Shown piece after piece: positions 12,665 to 25,997 of a stretch of 64,000 nt of DNA (positions are counted from its first letter, which is position 1; each line of letters begins with the position of its first letter). The translations under genes and the position numbers were made by a program. Location: positions 13,352,466 to 13,416,465 of the forward strand of contig NC_092322.1 of assembly GCF_036785885.1 (NCBI RefSeq). The letters run 5' to 3'. The notes beneath the pieces were generated by a model that was given only the letters and a program-made list of their open reading frames with translations, did not search any database and was not told the origin of the DNA. This stretch comes from Coffea arabica (taxonomy: Eukaryota; Streptophyta; Magnoliopsida; Gentianales; Rubiaceae).

Positions 12665-13479
12665 GATGCTAGGTGATGAAAAGTCGCAAGAAGACTCAAG
12701 AAAGCGGGACAACGCTGTTCACCATTTTCAGAGTCAGAGACCTTTGATTCTGACTGTTCTTGTGTTTTTAACTTTGGGTTAACTTTTGCAATGTCAACTT
12801 AAAAACTTACAGTATTTGATTTGTGGAACACAAAATAGGACAAGGATTGTCATGCCAAAATTGACCCTTTATGCATGCAGGCTCCTTGTCAAAACAAACG
12901 ATCATCAACTTTTAACATTTTTTAAAGTGCTTTGACCGTGAAAAGAAAGGGAAGAAAAAGAAAATGTGGGCAATGCTAGACTATGCCAAAAGATATATAG
13001 AAGGAATTGGTGATACAAGGGAAATTGAGTAATAAAAACATTAGATACAAGATTTAGACTAATTTAAATACGAGTTTTCACTCATTTGATAGCCTAAATT
13101 GCTTGTAGATCCTCTAAAATTTTAGAATTAGAGAGGAAAATTATTTATATATGTAGGAATAGCTTGGAAGAATTTAGTTCAAATTTTGAGTGGGAAAAAT
13201 TGTTAAGTATCTGTTTGGGGCAAAAAAAAAAATCAATAGCAAAAAGAAAGTTTCCAAGGAACATGCTATAGAGGCTGATTGCCCTTGAAAGAACTTATTC
13301 CGAGTTTAGTAGCAAATAGCATTACATGCATGACATCGCTAGCTTCATCCCTTGGCCCTGGATTATGCTGCAAAGTTTAGCTTTATGCTATGTATTTTGT
13401 TAATAGCTAGGCAGCCAATTCAAGTGTGAGGAGACATTCTTAAGGTCAGTTTCTTTAATTTTAGTGGCCTTCTGTTGAT

Positions 13480-16400
13480 TGTAGATTCAAATCTGTGCAA
13501 TTTAGAATTAGAAGGAATCCATGTACTTAGGTCAAAGTCAAAGTCAAATTTCAGACAAAGGCCTTTTATTGAAGTTTAAATAACCAAGATTGGATTGTGG
13601 GTTCAAATCTATAGAATTTAGAATTAGATAAACCCGTACCGCATTAATTTAGGTTTAAGGATTCAATTAATTTAGGTCAAAGTCAAAGTCAAATTTCAGA
13701 CAAATAATCCAAATTAAACCCGCCACATAATAGAGACCAAAAGAAAAAGGGAAGGAAAGAGAACTTAAATGGTTTGAAAATTTAGGCAATAGTCGATCTG
13801 TTTAGAAGAAATTTAATCTGCGTTCATGATAACGTATGGATTGCTGAAGACGAACATCTCATGATGAAGTGCTGCTTTCTTTCATTTGTGAATGAATTAG
13901 ATAAATTTCAAGTTTGTAGTATTGATTATTTCTTGTTCCTCTCATGCTTTTGTCTCGTTATTTCTTTTGAATATTTCATGATTTTCATTGGACTTCAGAT
14001 TTTATTTATATCTACACGCCCACCGCATATTTAGCTACTTCAGAAAAATATGTAAAGTAAGAATTTGGGTTGAGACCATTTTTTTTTTTAACAAACGATA
14101 ACTAATTTTTATAGATATTAACACTTGATATTACAAGAGTTAATTACAAAAAGGGTAACTACCCCATATCCTTACTAGCTAACTGTGATAGCTATATTGG
14201 AAATGAATCTTCCCATTCAAAATTTCGAACCGACCTAACTGCAAACTGAGTCAGTGCATGACTACAAACATTCGCGGTTCTGGGAACAAAAGAGAACAGG
14301 TAGCTATCAAAGCTATTCTTTAGGGCCTCAATTATCTCTAACAACTTAGGGCTAAAAAATGCATGCAATCATAAGTTTTAGTGTGTGTGTGTGCCTGAAA
14401 AAACTAACTTTTGGTGCAATTTAGAAGAATAAACTTCTAGTAGCTAGGGGGGAAAATGTGCCATATTCCGCTACAACTTGTGAAGTATTTTTCAAATGCC
14501 AAATAAAACAAGAATACGTACTGTTTTTAACCATTTCTGCTGTTATCCCCTACACTGATTGAAGCTACAAATTAATTTTGAGCTCACAAAATTCTTACTT
14601 AGGACATGAATTTGTTCCAAATTGAAGGTTTACATAATGGGGTTTTCAGTTTTGAATGTATATTAATTATTTCAGTTGTGGAGTGCATTCACATTTGGAA
14701 GGGAATCAGATACATGCACATTTGGAAGGGTGTTATCCTTTGATGGTGTTCCAATTTCATTCAAATAATTGAAAATTTATACACACAAGCTTTTCCGCAA
14801 ACATATAGTTGTTACAAAAGATAAAATCTTATAAAACTAAAAAAAAAATCAACATGCAGTTTCAACATCCACATTTATAAGTCAATGATTTCTGGGGAAA
14901 ACGATGAAATGAATGCTTTATACAAGAAATGTCAATTTTTTTGCATAAAAAATGTTCTCTTTGTCCCTTTTATTAGAAACTGCCATTTGGCTATACAGGT
15001 ATCTCTGGTAGGCAAAACAAACGGATAATCCGATATTTTATTGTAAAAAGTCTGTATCATTTCTTTGACCCGACATCTAATTAGATCGCCATATATCCTT
15101 CATGAACCTCCCATTTAGATCGGATATTATGTTCCAATGCAATAATTAATTATGGGGTAGAACGCAAAAAATAGCAAATTCAATAACAATATATAATCAG
15201 AAAATTCATTAAAAACAAATTTTTTAGTTAAATTCTATCAAAACTAGTTTCATTCATGTTTTATTTTCTTTATCATTTCAAATAGAACCCAACAATGGCA
15301 AAAAGAGAAGTGAAAAACTCGTAACCCCAAGTTAAACAAATTTTTCCAACTATTTTTTCCGTGAGTAAAATATTTACATACCTAAGTTAAAGCTTTTCTT
15401 GTCATTTTTAACCTGGTTGTTGCTATATATATATATATTTTTTTGTAGGGTAGGAATTTATGTAGCTGTTGACAATTTTTTAAAATAAACTTTTTTTTAT
15501 ATTTGTGTGACTAGTTCATTATTTTCTTTTTTAAAATCAAAAAAGGAAAAAATTTGTGCTGCTTTTGCTATACTTTATATAGATAAATATAGTGATATTT
15601 AATTATGTCGCCTTCTGGTGAAGGGAGATAGAGGGTAAAAAAAAAAAAAAAGGTGACGGACGATTTGATGCTGCCAAAGCTCAAATTGGGGCGACCCATT
15701 GGCAACTTTTATCTTCTTTTCAACCTTTCTCAATATAGTTTTTTTTTTTTGGGTTAAATTTTTCTTTGGAATTTAGGATTTTTCCATTTTAAAAAGTCCT
15801 ATATAACCCAAACGGTGATAGTATATACACAGTCAGTGTATATAATATTTACTCTAACTCTTTTTCAATTGTTAGTTTTACTAAATTTGATGTCTTCACG
15901 CCAGAACAAAGTGTTTTATCTTTTTTACCGTTGAAATTATCCTTACATGGTGAGGCATGACTTTTTTTTCCGACTTAAAAGTTACCTGAAATGGATATAG
16001 AGATCAAAATGATACTTTTTTTTTTTTTTTTTTTTGGTGTGTGAAGGATGAATTTGCATCATTCTGAAAGTGAAGGACTACAAATGTATAGATGCAATAT
16101 TTGAAGGACTATTTGCTCAATTATCCCAATAATTTATCATCACATGGTCAAATCCATCGACCTCGAAATTCTAAACCTAAAAACAAAAATCTCCGTCTTA
16201 AATTGTACTTTGCATCAAAATTTCGATTACCTCTAAGTGTTAATTTACCTTTGCCGTATTATTTCCAGTAATTTCGATGGTTGAAAAAAAAAAACAAAAA
16301 TATCAAGTGGACTCACTTTCTGATCAAACTTCATTCGTACGCATGCAATATCCACTATTACCTAACATCTAATGACTAGTTTGGTCCAGCGTTTGGTCCA

Positions 16401-19178
16401 TCCTAGGATGTTAAACTGTTAAACCACAACCACAACCTATTTATTTATTATTTAAAAGTGGGACAGAAACATCCAAATAATCTAGAATTTGTCAACGGCA
16501 TGAAAATTATCCAACAAGTAAACGATTGGACAGGCAACTTGCTTGTTGGTTGACACAGACAAAGATAATTCCACTAACAATCTGCCTAATATTTCCAAAT
16601 AAGACAAACATTTATATTTGCTACTAGTAGTACTACGTCAAGACCGCTGATCATGCACCTGACTTTGCCTTCTCATGTCGGTAGCATTCTACCAAGTTCT
16701 CAGGATTTCAAAGACCCTACGTACTCTACTGCATAATCAGGCATGAAGTAAATAAGGGTTAATTTCAAAAACCTCCCCCGAGGTTCATTCTAATATCGCC
16801 TAGCGCTTTCTTAAAGTTTTAAAAGTCTCACTTACCTATCCTATCAATATGATGTTACTAGATGTCCCGATTAGAGGGATTGAAATAACAAAATTACCCC
16901 CAATGTTCTCCTACTTTTTTTTTAAGTAGCAAAAGGTTGAGAAAAGATTTTTTTTTTTTTTTTTAAAAAAATCCTACAAGCTAAAATTTCAAAAAACAAA
17001 TAATAAGAATGCGAACTAAAATATTTTGCTCCCTCTTTGTTGCAAAAATCTATACTTTTAATTTTCATCTTTGCCACAACTGATCTCCTAAAATTTTCAT
17101 TCTAATTTTCCTCTTTGCAGCAAAATTTTTGTGTCTCTTTGCTACAAAATCTTTGCTCTTAATTGCCATTTCTAACCTCTTGAAGTTTTTTTCTTTTTAT
17201 AATGTTGAAGTAGTTTCAGAAGCTTCCCTTGCAGGCACAGTAATCTCTAGTTATGAAATGACTTTTAGGTTGTGTTTGGATTGCATTTTTTTGGATTTTT
17301 TGTAAAAAAAAATTACTGTAGCAATTTGATGTATGTGAGGTAAAAATGTAATAGGGAAATGTGTTCACAGAAAACGTAGCAATTTTTCTGCGAAAAATGG
17401 CTGTCCAAACAAGGTCTAAATTTATTACTTATTGCTCTTACACCTTCTCATAGTTTAAGTTTAGTATTCCACCTTATTTTTTTTTCATATTTCAACATTC
17501 ATAAATCAAATTAAATAAGGGTAAAAGTGGAAAGATGATATAATTTCTCTCCTCCAATGCATTTTTAAATATTATTTTTACACATAAGGGGTGACAAAAT
17601 GTTACAAAAATTGTCATTCCAGGGGAACTATGTGAAATTTCTGAAACTTTAGGGGTGTTAGTTGAATGCTGAATGATGTAACTTCTTCCATTGGTGCAGA
17701 TCTATTCTTTGATATCTATGGTGAATGATGAATGATGTAACTTCAGCCATTTTCAGAACTATTCTTTAATATCTGTGGTGAATGATGTAACTTTCAAAAC
17801 TTGTTATCCTACATATACAAATTCGAGTAATTTACATGTTTAGTCCCTAAATAAAATTAAAAAATCTCACAAAGTCCTCTCAAGGTGTATTTTGAACTAT
17901 TGAGTCCCTAAACAATTTCTTAATATTTCATGAAATCCTCAAGTATTATAATAAACTTTTTTTTAGTCCATATGCTTTTCAATTTGTACCAAAGTAGTCC
18001 TTCGTCTGGGTCAATGAGTGCTTTCCAAAACCCTCCCCCCTCCCAAAAAGAAGTAAAAAAGATGAAAAAGTGAGCCAATTGAGAATTTATGAGATTCAAT
18101 TCCACAAAATCACCATATTCTTATCTTGCAAATGTGGTGTTCATATGAGTCAAAGGAACTTTGTGAGTTTTTATCATTCATAGCCCCCAACGTTGCTGAC
18201 CAACTTATGCATCATACTCAACATGTACATTCTTGAAATTGGTCCGTGGCTTCGATAGGCAAGCAAATATGAGCAGTGATTTTGGATTGTTCTGATTTTC
18301 TACACCCTCTTCTTTGGTTTTTCTTTAGCTCAATTTGGTTTTTTTTTTTTAAAAATAAATAAATAAACAAAGCCGGAAAGCAAAAGAGTTCAGAACAAAA
18401 CTTGAGGGACTTCTAAAACTTAAGGAACAAAGGTGACATTATTCACAAATCTTGCAGTTCAAGAATGTGGATCCAAACACAACTATTGTGCAGAAATTTC
18501 TTACATGCATTGCTTGAAGTTACAATAATAGTAAACTTGTATAACTGAGGCCCAAAAATATTTGTAATTAATCCTGTTTTTATATGTGCATTTAATTGGC
18601 AGACATCATTTTCAATATACTTCAGCAGTTCAACTCTATGTGATTTACTCAGGTTAAATATGTTCCAAATGAATCAACCATATGTGTATATTTATAGTTA
18701 GAAATCATCAAAATAAATGTAAGCCATTATCTATTAGGGCCTACATCTGTGAACATCTGGAAAAACTTCTGTTCTTCTAAGTCAGCCTGTCCAATTCAGT
18801 TCATAAAGACTAGGCACTAAGGAGCAGTCAGTTCATAAAAACTAGAAGTATAATTAGTTTAGTTAGGAAGCATTCAGATTCTGCCATTGACATCTCCATC
18901 TTTACAGCAATCAGTCCTCATCCAACATTAAAACAAACGAATCTTGTCAATGTTCAAATGCAGCAGAATTGTGTTTGGTCATCCATTCTTTGCATGAACA
19001 AGGTGACTGTCATTTTTTATGAGTTTACTCTGTCTTTTTCTCTTCAGAAAACCAGAAATTACTCCAGAGCTTTTAGGTCAATATTAACCTCTTTCAAGAA
19101 GGAAAAGAATACCAAAGTGATGGTCCTTTTTCTTGCAGAAAATTTTGTGTTTCCTCAAAGGACCTCTAATGCTTCACC
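13480..19178. repeat. Segmental duplication, copy B (noncoding, expanded)
   Basis: It is collinear with 9925-11412 but stretched by later insertions. Matching blocks lie at about 13525-13885 (the GTCAAAGTCAAAGTCAAA motif appears twice, near 13530 and 13677), 16290-16572 (GTGGGACAGAAACA, GGTTGACACAGACAAA) and 18930-19178 (TTCAAATGCAGCAGAA, CAAAGGACCTCTAATG). A MITE at 17270 and other repeat-like sequence account for part of the expansion. No gene was seen; a frame at 18958-19191 runs through a homologous block but is not conserved in copy A. Confidence 0.6.
17272..17416. mobile_element. MITE with TGTTTGGATTGC-type termini
   Basis: The left end has GTGTTTGGATTGCATTT and the right end is its imperfect inverse (GTCCAAACAAGG). 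The core includes TTACTGTAGCAATTT and GATGTATGTGAGGTAAAAA, also found in the elements at 26494 and 53462. It is a non-autonomous, short DNA transposon with no coding content. Confidence 0.7.
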
Positions 19179-20714
19179 TAATCCTCTTTAACCCGGTCGT
19201 CGTTAGAATTTAGAAACGTGGATGGTTGTCCAGAGAAACTGACGCTTTGGACTTCAAAGTCAAGATTCTTCAGTAGGAAAGATATTGGAAAACAAAAAGT
19301 GGGAGATTTTGCAGGAATCGCTTTTTTTGGATTGCAGTTTTCCAAGAAAAATTTTTATGTATTTTTTTAATCATATTTCTTATTCACCGTTTTACCTCAT
19401 AGACATGAAACATACGTCTATTCTATTCGCTACATTATATTTTTCTAAAGAAACTCAAAAATAGCAATTGAAATGAGTAAATTTGATAAAAGTTTAATTA
19501 ACCTCTAGACTGCTTTCATGCCATTGCAACTTACCCTTGAATGACTTTTATCGTTCATGATGATCGATATGGAAAAAAAAAAAAAAGGGGCAAATTGAAA
19601 CTTAAGATGTCACTAGAATTCACTTTGGCATTAAAAACAAATTTTGCAAAACTGTTTCACCTAATCGATCGTGGTGAACTCAACAATGGACTCAGGGAAT
19701 CATTCATGTCACGCTAAGATTTGGAAAAAAAAAAACCAAAGCAAAGGTTTTTTCCGAGGTTTTTATTCAATTATAAAAAAAACATTTTGATTATTCTATG
19801 GAGATTTTTCAAAGTATAAGAGTTGATCGTTAGATTGTCAATCCAAACATACTCTTTACAGTGACAGTGTATCGATTTTGGGTGGAAAAAAAAATCTAAA
19901 TCACAACAGAAAAGTTGCTTTTTTCATAGCCCTAACCTTACTAAAATTGAGATTTAACTTGAAATTGATGATAATCAACTTTCACATGTTGGCAAGTCCA
20001 GTGAAAACAACACTTTTTTTTTTCTACTTTAATGTTGATCAAAAACTGCAGCATTGAGGTAAACAACCCGAGTCTTATATTTCCCACACATTTAACGGTT
20101 AACCCAAACTCGACTTATTTTTGGGTCAACATTTCCCCCAATGGGCCTCCTTAACACTTTGCCATCCCAATTTTGATGCAGCTGTGATTACTGATTTGAA
20201 CCCTTTTGGCTGTCTCGAGAAGCCAACGGCAACCGTGAAAGCTTCATAATGCAAGTTCTGAAACTCTACTCCAAGCTACTGAATCATGTGAGAACCAAAT
20301 GTGGGATTTTTTTCAATACGGAGGAGTGGATTTGAGCATAAGTTTGACAAGCTTCCACTAAATAGTTGAATGATCTTTAAAGAGTCATCAAAGAAAGCAT
20401 GCCACCATTGTAGCTCACAGGTGACAAATTACTAGAATCAAGCAATTTCCATTTCTTAACTTTAGCTTTTGAGGAGCCAGCAATCACAATCCATCAAAAC
20501 CCGGTACAAGTACAATTTTCAAAATGTAGCCATATAGATATATATTAAGAATTAACTCTATACAAATGGGTTAAAAGTTACAACTAGCACACTAACTACA
20601 TTCTTGAACCACATCCCAAAACACCATTGGTTCTTGTTTTCTGCACCCAAGTGTGCCATTGCCAGTCTGTTAACAAAACATGACTCTAGGCCAAATTCTA
20701 ATCTGTTAGTGGTT
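19179..20714. other. Intergenic region downstream of RNR1
   Basis: No exon-like sequence apart from the RNR1 3' flank at the right end. It is AT-rich with scattered A/T runs. Confidence 0.5.
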
Positions 20715-23700
20715 TTAACTTCCACAAGCCATGCACTCTTCCCTGTTTGCTAGGGAGCATACCATCTGGGCCATTTTACTATCATCATCAGCAGTTGTCT
20801 TTGGTTTATCCTGCATCAAATACGTAAATGCAGCACCTCAGCAAAACAATACAGGTTAAATGTGACAGTTGGGTTTTGTAGTTTAGCAGTACTTACCTTA
20901 AGCATTGCAGTGTCTACTGTGAATTTGATGGCATCCGCTGCAGCTCGTGAGCGCAGATAATACATCCCTGTTTTTAAGCCCTTGATATCCACATACACCA
21001 AAAATTTGAGACATAAGGTGTGAAATACAGTAGTTTTGGACAAAGAAATAGTTAGTTCTTGAAAACTGATCTACTTGTGCTGCACCAATGATTATAGCTT
21101 TGACTTTATCATACGATTAAAAACACTAACCAAACACTTTCTATTATAGTAGTCCTTCAAACATGGAACACTCGTAGCATGACATGTACAAATATTTCTT
21201 ACATAAATTCATAAATTTAGTGATGTTAGTATTCAAACTCTTAATTAACATCACCCTCAACTAATCATTGTATTGATCCAACTATACCTTTGACCAAGCA
21301 TGAAAATGAAGCGATGTAAGCTTCCCAAAGTTGGGTTGGTCCATATGAATGTTAAGACTTTGACTTTGGTCTATGTAGCATCCACGATCTACAGCCATAT
21401 CAACCAATGTCCGCTGTTTGATCTCCCAAACAGTCCTGTTAGTACCAAATTGAGTCAGCATGTTGCAATAAGGAATGTGAGAAAATAGGAAAATAAGGCG
21501 TGTAAGAGCTCCAAAATAAGAAGCATACTTGTATATGGCTTTAAGATCTTCATGAATTTCAGGGATTTTCTGTACAGAGCCATCCTCATAGATTATCCTA
21601 TTCTTAAGTGCTGGAGTCCAAAGACCCATCTCAGTTAAGTCATGAAGCAGATGCTTATTCACCACAACAAACTCCCCACTGGAAGAACAGTAAAACACTC
21701 GGATGTCAGCAAATAATACTCAATTCAGAGTGCGCTCAAATAGCATCAAGAAAATATACCTTAGAACCCTGCGACTATAGATGTTGGATGTATATGGCTC
21801 AAAGCACTCATTATTTCCAAGAATCTGACTAGTAGAAGCAGTTGGCATTGGTGCTATAAGAAGTGAATTTCGTACTCCATTTGTTGCAATCATTGCCCGT
21901 AGAGCATCCCAATCCCACCTACTTGAAGGTGTTACTCCCCACATGTCTGGCTGAAGAATTCCCTGCAAACACAGTGGCCAGTGATTACCCAGTAGAAACA
22001 TTGCAGAGATGAAGATATCTTAGCTCAAATACTTGCTCCAACTTTTTTAGCATAACCAAGGGCTGCTCAAAATGGAACTAGTAACTATGTTGAACTTGTT
22101 TCATCATTTCAACCACATAAAGACAAGGACTTTAGTTTGAAGAAGTCCAATAACTAGCAGTAATAATTCCAGATATGCCAAAGCAAAAAACAAGCACAAA
22201 AGCACATGTAAACCAGATCGACATAAAAAGTTAGTAACTAAACAATAAGACATCATATGACTACTGGTGTCACTGTAAGGAATCTTTAGAATACCTTGCT
22301 CACAGGACTTCCATCATAAGTTTCATATGGGCCATCTTTAGCAGCTAATTCAGAAGAAGATTTTAATGCATAATAGTATATGGTCTCAAATATGTCCTTG
22401 TTCAGCTGTTGAGCCTGTCAGAACAATTGGCTGCATGATCAGACTGCAGTGAATCAGAAATTCCAGCAAATAAGCAAAAGGTACAAAATTTACCTCAGGT
22501 GAGTCAAAGGCCATGCCAAGCAATATGAAAGTGTCAGCAAGGCCCTGGACTCCAATGCCAATGGGCCTGTGTCGAAAGTTGGATCGCTTTGCAGTATCAA
22601 CAGGGTAGTAATTGATGTCAATTATTTTGTTCAGATTTGAAGTAACTATTGCAGTAACCTGTTTCAAAGAACAAACCAAAGCCAAATCCACACTTCATGT
22701 TTATGACAAACGCTCATATTTCAAAGCAACAGGAAATTAATGGAATAAATATAACCTCTGCTAGCTTGTCAAAGTCAAAGAATCGATTTGCAGAACCTCT
22801 GCTGCCAACAAGTTTGGACGGTTGTGATTCAGATGTGAATCCCTACAAAAATAAAATAAATAAAACAGCCCTTGCTCAATAATCAATTAAGGGAATTTTT
22901 AGAAAGAGCAACTTTAATTGAAAACATCTGCCTATGATAACTACCTTTTCTCTAACATATCGTGGCAGAGCAATTGAAGCCAAATTGCACACAGCAGTTT
23001 CTGTAGGACTTGTGTATTCAATGATCTCGGTACACAAGTTAGAAGATTTAATTGTCCCCAGGTTCTGCTGGTTGCTTTTTCTATTGCAAGTATCCTGAGA
23101 GAAAGCAAACAAAAAGGTGGGTAGAATAACTCACAAACAAGCATAAGCGCCAAATTTAGCCATAAGAAATGCCCGAACTCCACTAACCTTGTACAGCATG
23201 TAAGGTGTTCCAGTTTCAATCTGGGATTTCAGGATTTCAAACCAGAGATTCTGTGCCTGAACAACTTTTTTTGCCTTACCCTATGAAAAGAAGTCACTCT
23301 TAGATAAAACCACTCCCAGAGAATGCAAGGACAAACTAGTAATATCTGATTGTCTGGCTATATACCTGTTTTTCATATTGAGTGTAGAGCCTTTCAAATT
23401 CTGTGCCCCAGCAATCAGCCAACCCAGGGGCCTCATTTGGGCAAAACAAGGTCCATTGTTCATTCTTCTGTACTCTTTCCATAAAGAGATCAGGCACCCA
23501 GAGAGCATAAAACAGATCTCGAGCCCGGTGCTCTTCCTGCAAACCAAGAAACTCTCACTGCCAATTAGCCATTAATCAAACAAAAATCCAAAAGCATCAA
23601 AGTACCATCAAAAGCTAATTAAAATACAGACTATGTACATGGTTGGATTCATATGATTAATATGTAGAGTCATGCATACAACTGAGTCAACAAATCAACC

Positions 23701-25752
23701 ACATACCTTCCCATGGTTTTTCCTTAAATCCAAAAATTCAAAGATATCAGCATGCCATGGCTCCAGATATACAGCAAATGCACCTATTGACAGTAGAAAG
23801 CTGAAATAAATCAAATAGAGGAACCACCTTAACAAGGGATATACCAGAGGGCACATAAAACTGTTGCATACCCTTCCTCTTGCCACCGCCTTGATCAACA
23901 TAACGAGCAGTATCATTGAATACTCGCAGCATTGGAACAATACCATTGGATGTTCCATTTGTTCCACGAATATAACTTCCTGTGGCACGGATGTTATGAA
24001 CAGATACACCAATGCCCCCAGCTGATTTGCTGATAACAGCACATTCCTTGAGGGTATCATAAATGCCCTCAATACTATCCTCTTTCATGCACAACAGGAA
24101 GCAGCTACTCAACTACCATCCACAGCACATAACCATGTTAGAACGCATATTGTTGGAGGCACAAATCATATGGAAACTGAAAATGAGAATATCTCAGAGA
24201 TGCAGAACTAAAAAGATTAATTTTCTTGCATAGTACAGTCAATGCAAGTGTAACTTCTAAGTTTCAAAATTTAGCTTACTTGTGGCCTTGGAGTTCCAGC
24301 ATTAAAAAGGGTAGGAGAAGCATGAGTAAACCATCGCTGAGACATCAGGTGATAAGTTCTTAAAGCAGAATCAATATCATCCTTGTGGATTCCAACAGCT
24401 ACCCTCATCAACATATGCTGTGGCCTTTCAACAACCTTTCCTTGGACTTTTAAGAGGTAAGACCGCTCAAGTGTTTTGAAGCCAAAGTAATCATAGTCAA
24501 AGTCTCGGTCATAAATGATCTCACTGTCCAGACGAGCAGCATTCTGAAACAAACATTACATCAATTATGCCACTTGAGAATACAGGAATACAAGCTAAAA
24601 ATATAATATGAAAACCTGCAATCAACTGAATCTTCTCGATTGGCTTATGTTTGGTGCAACATGCACAAATGTGTACATCTGTGTGTTTCAGAGGCAGAGC
24701 ATCAACAGAATGCCAAAAAGGATTTCTTACCTTCATGATTATCTCATAAACATCATCAGCAATCAAAGGAGCTTTAAGGCCTGATCTTTCACTGACATGG
24801 CCATACATGTCCTTGACCCTGCAGCCACCACAGGAAGATTTAAAAATTATGTGATATATTTCAAACTCAAAATTCAAACCTGATATATAGAATTGGCAAA
24901 ATCCCACAAGGACTCACGTCTCAGAAAATGATTTCTTGGTGTTTTTGTGCAGATTTGAAACAGCAATTCTTGCAGCCAACTGTTGAAAACAATAATCAAC
25001 AGTAAGTAAAGCCAATATTAGCTTCCATTCCAACCACAAACTCTCATACTGATGACAAATGTGTAAAAATTACTAGTTCACTTAATCTACCCATCCGTCA
25101 ACAATTTGACCCCGTAGCCAACAATAATCAATATAAGCAACAACCACACAACATAAACACCACAAAAAACTCAACATCCTCAAGTGGGTTTGGCTACTAT
25201 TCATTCATTGCGCAATTCATTCAACCGGAGAGAACCAGATAACTCAAAATCATTACAATAAATCATATAATTAGAAAAGATATAGATCTAGAACATGCTC
25301 ATATGAGTACATCAACACACACATAAAACAGAATCTGCAATAAAGTTAACAGAGCCTTGAACCAAAACAGCAAAAATCGATAATCCAAGTTGAGAAAAAA
25401 CAAAATCCTTAATCAATTAATTAACCATCATATAGAATCCAATTGTTAAAAGATCTGATCACAATTAGAGAAACAAAAGAAAAAATGGAAAGCCCAGAAG
25501 GAGATTTTACAGAAAACTACTCACTGAAGCATAATCAGGGTGGTTAGCAGTCATGGCCGCGGCGGTCTCAGCAGCCAACTCATCAAGCTGACTAGTAGTA
25601 ACCCCCTTGTAGACGCCGGCGCAGACCTTCTGGGAAACCAAAACCGGGTCGCAGTGGTCGCTGCTGAGCCCATAACTCAACTTCTTCAACCGGGCAGTAA
25701 TCTTGTCAAAATGCACAGCTTCTTGCCTCCCATCTCTCTTCACCACATACAT
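20715..25752 (-). CDS. RNR1: Ribonucleoside-diphosphate reductase large subunit (R1)
   Basis: Class I ribonucleotide reductase large subunit; it reduces NDPs to dNDPs with the R2 subunit in the cytosol. Seventeen exons join in frame to 808 residues: 25525-25752, 24918-24979, 24731-24818, 24280-24543, 23872-24112, 23707-23783, 23366-23536, 23188-23280, 22945-23094, 22756-22842, 22494-22658, 22295-22414, 21760-21962, 21529-21678, 21288-21435, 20897-20980, 20715-20810. All introns are GT-AG. An ATP-cone lies in the first 90 residues ([18 protein letters not shown]). Catalytic features are present: Cys218 in LSSCF, NLCTE with Asn427, Cys429 and Glu431, Cys444 in AVCNLAS, paired Tyr756-Tyr757 in GMYYLRS, and the C-terminal redox pair ECMACGS (Cys803, Cys806). 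Length and sequence match Arabidopsis RNR1/CLS8 nearly throughout; no break was found. Confidence 0.98.
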
Positions 25753-25850
25753 CTCTTCTCAAAATTAGCAAAACGGATAACTGCCTTTTCTCTGGGGAAT
25801 TTCGTCAAACGGCTTAGAGGCTACAGAGCAAAATGACGATAGAAGATGGC

Positions 25851-25865
25851 ATATATATATATATA
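25851..25865 (-). promoter_or_regulatory. TATA-rich core promoter candidate of RNR1
   Basis: An alternating AT stretch about 100 bases upstream of the RNR1 start codon. It could serve as a TATA box with a short 5' UTR. Confidence 0.5.
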
Positions 25866-25985
25866 GTGGGAAAAACAAGAAACCGGCTTTTTAAATTTGA
25901 AATCTGTACTTAAAAATTGAAAGGGTCTACTGGGCTTCTGGTTTTTCCCTCTAAAAAAGAAGAATTTAGACGACGGGATTTGAAA

Positions 25986-25997
25986 TTTTCCCGCCAA
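25986..25997. promoter_or_regulatory. E2F-type site upstream of RNR1
   Basis: TTTTCCCGCCAA contains TTTCCCGCC, which fits the E2F consensus TTTSSCGC/WTTSSCSS. It lies about 235 bases upstream of the RNR1 ATG and about 120 bases beyond the TATA stretch. Plant RNR genes are known S-phase E2F targets. A weaker GGCGGGCA occurs within about 30 bases on the far side. Confidence 0.7.
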
